From positions 496,001 through 560,000 of the forward strand of contig QUOL01000007.1 of the NCBI GenBank assembly GCA_009761415.1: a stretch of DNA of 64,000 bases, in the 5' to 3' direction. Both the position numbers and the translations under genes were made by a program. Every line of letters begins with the position of its first letter. Position 1 is the stretch's first letter. Origin of the DNA: Sarcomyxa edulis. Taxonomy: Eukaryota; Basidiomycota; Agaricomycetes; Agaricales; Mycenaceae. This document shows positions 31,491 through 41,612 of this stretch, in pieces. The notes beneath the pieces were generated by a model. The model ran no database searches. It was not told where the DNA came from and saw only the letters and a list, made by a program, of their open reading frames with translations.

Positions 31491-34398
31491 TCAAGGAATG
31501 AATATCCTCGAATACCCCTCCACACTGTGAGTGTACGTCAGTCAAGATAACAAGGCAGTCGCAATGGAAAAGGAGAAACGTTACCTCTGTCTACAACAAG
31601 GGCATCGATGTCTATGCGGAGAAGAACGCGAGGCAAGGTTTTCTCGACAATCGTCACATATAGCTAGACAGCTTTATAGGATTGGTGAGCAATTTGTTTG
31701 AGATGAGGATGAGGGACTGCCACTTACCGACAAGGCCAGCAGATGATCTGCCGCGCCTCTACAGTACAAATGACACAATTCCGTCTCGATTCTTCTTCAT
31801 CGCGGTCTACGTTTGTTTTATTGGACGTCGGAACAGAACCTTATGGGCCAAGCCTCGCATATTAGCTAAGTAGTTCAAAGGGTGGTCAAATCAATGAGAA
31901 CGTACCACCAGTTCTTCCGAACAATTCTTCATCCTCACCACCACCCTCTCGATGCACAAGCGTCCGATACTTTCTCCTCGTGAGCGGGGACCCACCCTGA
32001 TGCGTCATATGTGCTAACAACGTAGTTGCCTCCAATCCATTTCCATCACTAGACTCCGCGCCCGAAGTCGAAGCGAGGTCGGTATATAGCCCTACAGCCT
32101 CTTGGGATAGATGCCCAGCTCCTTCCTCACTGATCGTATCATCCATATCCTCTGAATCATCACTAAGACCTTCTTCCCACTCCCCTTCGTCGTCACTGAC
32201 ATCCTCCCCTCTCAAGAACCTCTCATACGTTACCGCTTCCGCCGCTGCACGTTCATCATCGACTTCCTCTCTTCCCGCATCACCATTTTCCTCCTCATTC
32301 TCATCCTCCACTTCCCTCCCAAACACCCAAAACTTCTTCCTACTCACGACATTCCAAACTAGTGCGCCCAAACCAAGCAGACACACCAACACCTGTTTCC
32401 CAAATTTCCACATCTCCATATACCATCCCCATTCCCCTACACCCCCTTCCGGCCCTCTCCAGCCCCATCCCCAACCGGAACCCGAATTCTGCTCGTAAGT
32501 CCTCACGTTGACCGTCCGGATCTCGTTCATATACCCATGCTGAGTGCGTATCCGTCTCCGACGCCCAACGCCTGTGCCCGAATCCAAAGCCGTCGTTTTC
32601 CCCTTCCCTTCGTTCGACGTGGTAGTGACGATAGTAGCATGCGTGATGTTCATCACACCCGCCCGATTGACCTCAAGAACTCCATACTCCTTCGCAGCAC
32701 GTCTCTCAGTCCCACCCCCACCTCCACCGCTCACCGACGCAACAACCCCAGCAACCTCATTCCCCCACCCCCTCAGCCCCGTAGCTTCTAAACTCGCCGT
32801 GCCCACTCTAAACAACAACGAGCCAAAATCCTCATCCCATCTCACCCAATCCCACCTCCCACTCCCTCCACGCGAACTGGTGGGGACGAGGCCTACTAGC
32901 ACCCTCTCCACGCTTCCTAATGCCAGAAGTTGAACGAGCGCGTTGAGAGCGATAGTTAGTAGGATGGTGGCTAAGAGGACTGTTTCGAAGATGTTGGGGA
33001 TGTAGTTTAGGATGGGGAGGGTGGTGAAGGGGGATGTGTAGGGGTTTCTGTATATTTTCATTGTGGCGTTGAGGTTAGAGTCCGGATCTGAGGGTGTGAG
33101 TGGTGTAGGGTCGGAGTTGAATCCGAATCCGAACCAGAGAGTTGAGTGGAAATGAAGGAGGGATAGGAAGGATGAGATGAAGGTTGGAACGAGGCGGTGG
33201 TGGGAGATTGGTTTATATATTTGGAGGACGTTTAGTAGTGTTAGCTGTGTGAGCAATGCGGATTTGTATTTGGGACTCGGTACTAGTGGTAGTGATTGAT
33301 TGATGGGACTTACCTGAATCAAGGGAATAAGGATTGAGATTATGACGTGTTTGTCCGGTCTCGTAGGTAGAGTCGACTCAGTTCCGTTCTCGTGTAGGTG
33401 GGTGACTGGGGACGAATATATGTGGAGAAGGAATGCGTAACCAACCTTGTGAGACAAGAAGAGAGATACGGATCAGCAGAGTCAAGACTATGAGATTGTA
33501 AGCCACTCACCAGGTTTGTTTGCCCTATAGCCATGCCGCCTGCCATGATTCCGCCTCGTGAGACAGTTCCAGCCCCTAATTCTAGTGTCTTTACAAGGGA
33601 ATCTGCACAGAACGCCATGCAGACAGCGCAGAATGTAGACCAACATATGTCAGCAAATTCGAGTGATGAAATCGTCTGGGATAGTCTGTTTAACAAAGTA
33701 GCTGGATGATATGTTTCAGAAGAGGGAACAAGGGAGTAAAGAGAGTTGGATACCTGACTGACTCGGAATTAGATCAAAGCCCTGCATTAGTAGGATAAAC
33801 CAAGTACACAACATCTTGGAGAGATAGAATAAGGACGGCATGTAGAAGACGAAACGAGTGGTGGTGCGAGACAAGTTGAGAGGAAGGAGATTGCTCCAAG
33901 CGCTACGAAGTATATTCAGCGGTGAGTAAGGCGTACGTCGCGATCGAAAAGAGTGGTTTCTGTGTATATGATTCTGGGATTGTCTAGGAAGAGCGACTAT
34001 ATTCTGAAGCCGATGAATCAGGACGGCCTGGCATTCGTGTGCGCATATATACGTGAGACTCGCTGATGACTGTACGAAAGATCGAAGCTCACCAAAATAA
34101 ACAAGCCAATCGCATACCAAGACGTGAAGAAGGCCCAAGGACTAGGAAATGTCTGGTGGAAAGCAGGTGCTTGGACCTGTTCTGCACCACGAGCAGCAGC
34201 TCGGCTCATGTTCCACTCGTCGAGATTCACGATGGGAGAGTCAGATTCACCCTGCATGTGTGCAGAAGTAAAGAAGTCATCAACCCTGCGCATCCGAGCG
34301 AAGAATCGAGATGGAAATGTGAATAAAGATGTCAAGTTGAAAGTGATGTTGTAACCAGTACTGCCAGTGAGAGGTGGGGATTCGACGACCACATCCAT
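31491..34398 (-). CDS. multi-pass membrane protein with C-terminal RING (Asi-like ubiquitin ligase candidate)
   Basis: The gene starts at ATG 34398 (MDVVVESPPLTGSTGYNITF) and uses about nine exons. Hydrophobic segments appear in several exons (FFTSWYAIGLFIL; RFVFYMPSLFYLSKMLCTWF; YIPNIFETVLLATILLTIAL; KQVLVCLLGLGALVWNVV). They are followed by a long acidic disordered region (DENEEENGDAGREEVDDERA). Three small final exons build a RING: RNCVICTVEARQIICWPC|RCLAICDDC...HRCPCC, ending VEGYSRIFIP. The usual His ligand is replaced by Cys (PCRC where most RINGs have PCGH). Membrane topology plus a C-terminal all-Cys RING resembles the yeast inner-nuclear-membrane ligases Asi1 and Asi3. E3 activity and location are inferred. 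It is divergent from DCTN6 with 322 nt between. Confidence 0.78.
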
Positions 34399-34720
34399 GA
34401 CTGCAACCCTCGTAGGTATCCCAAACCCTGTAGTCCTGGATATCCTTTCGGATTTCTTGGATTAGGTGTGTAGATAATGGATGATGAGAGCAGGTGGCCG
34501 ACGAACGCCAAATCGTTGCTGGCAGGACGGAGCCTTCGGATGGAATCCTTGTGATCGACTCGGCAAGTCTCGGCATCTCCAGTCCCCTTGGAATTCAACA
34601 ACCGCAATCTCGGCATCCTCGGCAGCAGGCAGCTTGACCCTCAGGCTCGGCGGGGTTGTCTGCTCACTGTGACTGTCGGTCTGCTCATTGCTTGCGACCG
34701 TGATGAAATTCACGTCTTAA
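34399..34720. promoter_or_regulatory. divergent promoter region, RING gene and DCTN6
   Basis: 322 nt between the two start codons on opposite strands. Short frames on both strands here (e.g. 34462-34713) have no intron or domain support and are taken as chance. Confidence 0.4.
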
Positions 34721-35470
34721 ATGGCGCCAATGTCAGTACAACTCATCCCAACTCATTCAGATCGCTAATCTTAGTCCAGACGAGACAAGTATACCATTCA
34801 TTCAAAAGCTGTCGTTTGTCAGGATGTCGAGCTCAAGGGTGATATAACAATCGGATCAGGTACTCTAGACACCTATGCGACCCGAGGAACTCACGCATCT
34901 CAACATGTACCCAAGGAACCATCGTTCACCCCAAAGCCACAATTTTCGCTATTGCAGGACCTATCGTAATCGGTTCAGGATGTATCATTGAAGAAGGTGC
35001 CATCATTGTGAATAGGTGCGCCTACATGGCACTTGATGGTGGTACCGCCTACTCACAAACCAGACCAGGAGGAAAGAAGTCATGCGAATAGGCGACGATA
35101 ACCTCTTGGAAATAGGCTGTCGTGAGTAGCCTTTAATTATCACATAGTCACCGTGCCACTCACGATCTATATGCGGATAGGTGTCGAATCTCCCACTGTA
35201 GGAAACTTCAACACCATATCAACGAGGGCGCGTGTACACCATACCGTTCGGATATCCTCATACTGCGTCATCGGTGCTGGTTGCCTAGTCGTTCCCACTG
35301 AAGACGAGGTCCTGGATGATTATACCGTCATATATGGCCCTGCGGCTGAACGTCGAACTTGGAGTGGGAGAGGGAAAGTACAAGAAGCTGATTTGAGAAG
35401 GAAGCACGCGGATTATCTGCGAGAAATGTTGCCGAAATTCAATCGATTGAGAAGAGGTGATGGGACGTGA
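34721..35470 (+). CDS. DCTN6: dynactin subunit 6 (p27)
   Basis: The start is ATG 34721 with an 11-nt first exon (MAP plus AT). A GTCAGT donor and the acceptor at TTAGTCCAG place [20 protein letters not shown] in frame. Further short exons give [63 protein letters not shown] and a C-terminal [18 protein letters not shown]. This is the left-handed beta-helix (hexapeptide repeat) fold of dynactin p27, a pointed-end subunit of dynactin that helps attach dynein to cargo. The hydrophobic (I/V)G(S/A)G turns of the helix are visible. The C-terminal helix, [20 protein letters not shown], is typical. The stop is TGA at 35468-35470. Confidence 0.87.
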
Positions 35471-35737
35471 TGTTCCGTGTGTACTCTTTTCACTGTTTAT
35501 ACCACCTATCATGGTCATTCACATCACTCTTACAAAAATGCACTCGATAGGACGACGCGACTCCCTCCGGGGTAAAAATATATTTTGTGAGGTATGTAGA
35601 AAGAAAATCAAGATAAATGACGGTGAGTAAAGTAGAACGGAAAGGCTGCTTTCCGTCCTTTTTTGCGTGGCGTTATCGTTACACATAAAGAGGAAATGAC
35701 TGGTACGCGGAACCAGAAGCTGTCTCTTGCCACCCTA

Positions 35738-38088
35738 CTATGATTCCGTAGGCGTTTTCGAGATAGCTGCGAGAGAAGGATGCAACAATTGCTCGTGAAG
35801 TGCTTTACCAGCAGCGACCTAAATGTAAGAATGAGCATACTTATCAGACAGACCTTACACGAGAGCGACTAAACGCACCATAGGGAACACATGCTCCTTG
35901 TGATCCACGACACACTCCATGAACACAGGTTTCGAATTATCATATTCCAAGAACTCCTTCATCTTCTGTGGAAGTTCAGCAGCGTTTTCACACCGGATAG
36001 CGTGGATACCCATAGCGCCAGCCAGTTTGACGAAATCGGGGTTCGTCATTTGGGTATGCGAGAAACGCGAATCGTAGAAAAGGCCTGTCATAGATCCAAC
36101 GAAGGGTCAGAATATAGATCAAGGAACGACAGGCAAATGATGGGTACGAACCTTGCCATTGAAGAACCATTCCTTGGAACTCGTTATTCAAAACAATGAT
36201 CTTCACACCGATACCGTATTGCGATGCTGTCTGCATCTCCATGGCAGTCATACTGAAGGAAGCATCACCGTCAATATCGATAACAGTTTTCTCGGGAGCA
36301 GCGACTTTGGCGCCAATAGCAGCAGGCAAGCCGAAGCCCATTGTCTACAGGTGACACAACGCGAGTCAATAAACAGCTACAATGAGGATGCTAGAAGCCA
36401 CTCACTCCAAGACCTCCAGACGTGATCATCGTCCGAGGATGTCTCCATCTAAAGTGTTGTGCGGCCCACATCTGATGCTGCCCAACACCAGTCGTAATGA
36501 TAATATCCTCTTTCCGATGCGCAGTCTGCCTATCCAACTCCTCAATTACCTCCTGCTGCTTCATCTTCATCCCCTCCGCTCCCTTGGTATACGTGAACGG
36601 GTATTTCTCCTTCCACATCTTGATATCCTTGAACCACTCTTCCCGAGGCGAAGCCTTGATCAACGGAGCCAGAGAAGCCATATTCGCAACTACATCGCCT
36701 ATAATCGGGATAGAAGCCTCCACGACCTTGTTGATATTCTTCGGCTGAATCTCGAAATGGATGATCCCTCCCCGGCCTTGAGCAGCAGCGGTCCGAGCGG
36801 CAGGCGCGAATTCGTCAATCTTACCCGTTACACGATCATCGAAGCGAGCTCCGAGGGCTATGATCACGTCGGCGTGTTGCATAGCGAGGTTCGCGTAGGC
36901 GCTTCCGTGCATCCCGAGCATGTGTAGACTCCTTTCGTTTTGTTCGTCAAAGGCACCGAGACCTTGAAGGGTTGTTGTGACGGGAATATTTCCTTGTTCT
37001 GAGAGTTGAGCGAGGAGTTTTGGGCCGAGAGGGGAGGAGAGGACACCGTTGCCGGCGTATATGATGGGACGTTGGGCTTGGTTGATGAGCGATGCTGCTT
37101 GTTTAATGAGTGCTATGTCGCTTGGCAGGTGCGTAGACTGGAGGGGATTGCCAGGGAGTCCGAGAGATATACCGGGTGTTGTTGCTTTGAATGGGAGAGG
37201 GGTGCGTAAGATACCTGCGGTCACATCTTTTGGGAGGTCGACGAGAACAGGTCCTGGACGACCAGATGTCGCGATCTTGAATGCTTCGTTGATGCGCCGA
37301 GGTAGTTCAGCAATATCTTTTACCATGACGTTCCATTTCGTGCAAGCCCGTGAGATCCCAACAACGTCAGCTTCCTGGAACGCATCTGAACCGATTGCAG
37401 AGGTAGCGACTTGACCAGTGAATACGATGAGAGGGACACCATCGCTCAAAGCATCCTGCATGGGTGTGATAACGTTTGTTGCACCTGGACCAGATGTGAC
37501 GAGGACGACACCAGGTTTTCCCGAGACTTTAGCGTAACCTTCCGCCATATGACCTGCACCCTGTTCATGACGAGGTAAAACGAATTCAAAATGGGGAGAC
37601 TTGTAGATCGCATCAAATACGGGTAGAATCGCGCCTCCTGGGTACCCGAATATGTGTTTGACGTCGTGTCGTAGCATCATTTCATGGAATATCTGGCCTC
37701 CAGAAAGACCAACGAATGTATGATCGAGAGGAACATTCGGAGCAGGACCAGGACCAGACATGGGGGAACCTGAAGGAAGGTTGACGTTGTTTTTGGATGG
37801 GACTTGCTGGAACCCTGGTGCAGCTACAGGTCGTCTAGTGGAGAGGTTAACCTTGATGAGATCTATACTACTTGTCAATTAATGAAGAGGTGCGTACATG
37901 GGTGGCGCAGGCTCAGCATTCTTGATGGTAGAACGACTGATATTCCGACTATGCTCCCTAACCCTTCCTTTTGCTTCGAGCATCGACGACGTTCCTACGG
38001 CCGTCGACCGAGACCTAATGAATGTGACGGGGGAGACTTTAGCTTGAGGGGCGCCCCGTACGCGCATCCTAGCAGCGGTGAAAGACAT
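35738..38088 (-). CDS. ILV2: acetolactate synthase catalytic subunit, copy 1
   Basis: This is the thiamine-diphosphate enzyme that starts valine, leucine and isoleucine synthesis in mitochondria. ATG 38088 opens a basic, Ser/Thr-rich presequence (MSFTAARMRVRGAPQAK). Exon 1 ends at 37898 and exon 2 begins at 37834. Catalytic-domain landmarks are present: [17 protein letters not shown], the ThDP-activating Glu in [36 protein letters not shown], the FAD-region [10 protein letters not shown] and [32 protein letters not shown] across an intron, the ThDP/Mg motif [18 protein letters not shown] ending LNNEFQ, and [19 protein letters not shown]. The C-terminus is [20 protein letters not shown]. All key residues are intact. 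Residue GQV-A-TSAIG has Ala where yeast and plant enzymes have Pro. It lies directly downstream of copy 2 in the same orientation. Confidence 0.95.
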
Positions 38089-38854
38089 GATTGTCGACCG
38101 ACGTCCTTCGGAGTGCAGAAGAAAGAGCAAGAGCGGTTGGAAGGTGGAGTTTGAGTCAGGAGGTCGATGAATTTTATTTATTGAAAATTATAGATGACTC
38201 GATCACCGGCAAAATGCCGTATCATCGAAATCAGGCGCTCTGCCTGAGACGGGCGTCTAACGCGAGGTTGCCCGACTGTAAGCTTTCCAGTTGATAGAAG
38301 ATCAATACGTTGGTGGTATTGTACGGGGCCCCACGGGGAAGGAGACAAATTGGGTGCGGTACAAAATGCCTAGGCCTCCTGCTGCCAAAAATACATGGAG
38401 GCATCGAGTCAGGACGTACGAGGAGTGCAGGCCACTCAAGAGAGCGTACAGTATGCAAATATATTTCTCCTAGATGTTGCGCTACATAAAAAATTATAAG
38501 ATCTATAGAGCAAAAAGCTCCTCCGCCATGAAAAAAATATATCGTGCTGTGGAGAGAGAAGGAAGGAATGAAGTAGAATGAGGACATGGAATGAACCACT
38601 ATCCATTTTATAAGTAGTGAGGCAACGGGTTAGTGACCTTGAGCGCTCGAGCGCTCATACTATACATGCGTGGAAGGAATGCAATGATGATAATGAGGAT
38701 TGATCATGAGGGATGCGGACGAGGGAACGATACAATGAAGATGGAGGAGAGCAACGCCACAGTATACGTAAATTATAAACCCGTCGTCGTTGCCGTAGAA
38801 TTGTTCGTATGCGATGGTGTAAAGGAGGAACGATCAAAGATTTATGGGTTTCCT
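38089..38854. promoter_or_regulatory. spacer between the two ILV2 copies
   Basis: This 766-nt gap holds the 3' UTR of copy 2 (right side) and the promoter of copy 1 (left side). No gene or transposon remnant is seen in it, and I found no obvious direct repeat marking the duplication junction. Confidence 0.45.
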
Positions 38855-41163
38855 TCATGATTTGATCGGGGGAAGGGAAGGGTGTAGCATGAGTTCATGA
38901 AGAGCTTTGCCAGCAGCGACCTGTGAGATAGGAATGTAAGCAGATGAACAGATACTGAGATGTGCAAAAGAACGTGGAACGTACCATAGGGAATACATGC
39001 TCGTTCTTATCCACGAGACACTCCATCAAGACAGGCCTCGACCCATCATATTCAAGGAATTCCTTCATCTTCTGAGGAAGTTCTTCGGCGTTATGGCATC
39101 GGATGGCGTGTACACCCATGGCTTCAGCGAGTTTGACGAAATTTGGGTTCGTCATTTGCGTGTGTGAGTAGCGGGATTCGTAGAAGAGTTCTGTGGATTC
39201 AGACAAACGGTGGTCAGTAAGACACGCAGAACAGAACAGATCGGTGAGGTAAGAGGCGTACCTTGCCACTGCAAAACCATTCCTTGGAACTCGTTGTTGA
39301 GGATAAGGACTTTGACACCAATGTTGTACTGGGAAGCCGTTTGCAGTTCCATGGCGGTCATGCTGAAAGAAGCATCGCCGTCGATGTCGATGACGGTCTT
39401 TTCAGGGGCAGCAACTTTGGCACCGATGGATGCAGGTAGACCGAAGCCCATTGTCTAGAGCAAGGAAAACAGTCAGCTGAAAGTCTGCAGAAGCGATGAT
39501 AGCGAACTCACACCAAGGCCTCCGGAAGTGATCATCGTCCTGGGATGTCTCCATCTGAAATGTTGTGCGGCCCACATCTGATGCTGTCCAACGCCGGTCG
39601 CGATAATAACATCCTCCTTTCGATGAGCAGTCTGCTTGTTCAACTCCTCAATAACCTCCTGCTGCTTCATCTTCGCGCCCTCTTTACCAAGACTCTTAGT
39701 ATACGTGAACGGGTATTTCTCCTTCCACGTTTTGATATCCGCAAACCAATCCACACGCGGTGCAGACTTGATCAACGGAACCAACGACGCCATATTGGCT
39801 ACGACATCCCCAAGGACAGGGATAGAAGCCTCAACGACCTTGTTCAAATTCTTCGGCTGAATCTCGAAATGAATGATCCCACCACGACCTTCCAGAGCCG
39901 CAGCGCGTGCGGCAGGAGCGAACGCGGAAACTTTGCCTGTCACACGATCGTCGAAACGGGTACCGAGGGCGATGATGACGTCTGCGTTCTGGATCGCGAG
40001 GTTGGCGTAGGCGCTGCCGTGCATACCGAGCATGTGGAGACTCTTGTCGTTGTGCTCGTCAAAGGCACCTAGACCCTGGAGGGTGGTGGTGACGGGTATG
40101 TTGCCTTGTTCTGCGAGTTGCTTGAGGAGCTGAGGACCCAGGGGTGAGGACAAGACACCGTTACCGGCGTAGATGACGGGTCGTTGGGCTTGGTTAATGA
40201 GTGCTGCGGCTTGTCTGATGATGGATAGGTCCGTTGGTGGCTCTAGGGGTTGTAGAGGGTTCATTGGGAGACCTAGAGGTGAGCCGGGTGTAGTTGCCTT
40301 GTATGGTAGAGGAGTGCGAAGGATGGCTGCTGTGACGTCTTTCGGTAGATCGACGAGGACAGGTCCTGGACGGCCAGATGTTGCGATCTTGAATGCTTCG
40401 TTGATGCGCCGAGGTAGCTCGGCGATATCCTTTACCATGACGTTCCATTTCGTGCAAGCCCGTGAAATTCCAACAACGTCTGCTTCCTGGAACGCATCTG
40501 AACCGATAGCAGAGGTAGCGACCTGACCAGTGAATACGATGAGAGGGACACCATCGCTCAAAGCATCCTGCATAGGTGTAATGACGTTTGTTGCGCCTGG
40601 ACCAGATGTGACGAGGACGACACCAGGTTTTCCCGAGACTTTAGCGTAACCTTCTGCCATATGACCGGCACCCTGCTCGTGGCGAGGCAAGATGAACTCG
40701 AAGTGAGGTGACTTGTAGATGGCATCGAATACGGGTAGGATGGCGCCTCCTGGATAACCGAAGATGTGCTTTACGCCATGCCGCAGCATCATCTCGTGGA
40801 AGATCTGGCCTCCGGAGAGACCGACGAACGTATGGTCCAGAGGTGCATTTGGAGCAGGACCAGGACCTGTTATTGGTGAAGGAAGGTCGACATTGTTTTT
40901 CGATGGGACCTGCTGGAAACCCGGTGCTGGGACGGGTCGTCTGCGGTAACGATGAGACCAGGCACGTGTTTGAGAAGCAATGAATGAACGTACACAGATG
41001 GGGCAGGTTCAGCATTTTTTTGAGCAGAACGACTGATATGTCGAGAATGCTCTCTTATTCTGATTTTTGCGTCTATAATTGTAGAAACGGATCGGGTGAA
41101 TGTAATGGAACAGGCCTTGGCTGTCGGTGCGCCCGAGATGCGCATCGTAGCGGCGAAAGACAT
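38855..41163 (-). CDS. ILV2: acetolactate synthase catalytic subunit, copy 2
   Basis: A second complete gene for the same enzyme, upstream of copy 1 and in the same orientation. The start is ATG 41163 with a presequence [19 protein letters not shown], different in detail from copy 1. The first intron joins [24 protein letters not shown]. The catalytic Glu motif, FAD region ([13 protein letters not shown]), ThDP motif ([20 protein letters not shown]) and quinone/herbicide-channel Trp (FQGMVLQWQ) are intact. The C-terminus is [20 protein letters not shown]. It shares the Ala at GQV-A-TSAIG with copy 1. The intron positions I resolved match copy 1, as expected of a tandem duplication rather than a retrocopy. 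Divergence is largest in the presequence, in the region after the FAD segment (residues ~400-450) and at the extreme C-terminus. Confidence 0.95.
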
Positions 41164-41612
41164 GATTGTCAGCGCTTTTCAGCTGCGACAAAAAGTGTCA
41201 GTACTAGTTTTGAGTAGCTGGGAGGATGATTTGGAGGACAGGAGTCGCATTGAAATTTGTTAAATTTATTATACGGCGCCATGACTCATGTTCGGCCGAC
41301 AAGATCCGACCAAGCCTCCAATTGAAAAACCCCTGTTTAGCGACCATCTGGCCAGCCATTGGAATGGAATTTGGCTCTGGGTCCAACAGTGTCGTAAGTT
41401 CGAGGACCTGAGGTACCGGGGTAGTCCTATACTTTAGACTTGCTTTAGACTTTAGGAAGACAACGTACAAGGATGTTGAAGATGAAGGTGTCTGCCAAAC
41501 ACATCACATTATTATTGCCAAGCACAGCAAGTCACCTGAAGTAGGTACGGTCACGATGCAGTTACACTTCAAGTCGACTTCAAGTTAGTAGCTTCTTCAT
41601 AAACACTCGAAT
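41164..41612. other. intergenic, ILV2 copy 2 promoter and BTB gene 3' side
   Basis: About 450 nt upstream of ILV2 copy 2 and downstream of the BTB gene stop, both genes being on the minus strand. No exon or TATA-type element is convincing. A Gcn4-type TGACTCA-like site occurs at 41282-41288 (ATGACTCAT), which would fit amino-acid control of ILV2; this is inference from a 7-9 nt match. Confidence 0.4.

Noticed and set aside
36382..40526. Long forward-strand frames across both ILV2 genes
   Set aside because: They occur at matching positions in both copies and are antisense shadows of the conserved coding frame.
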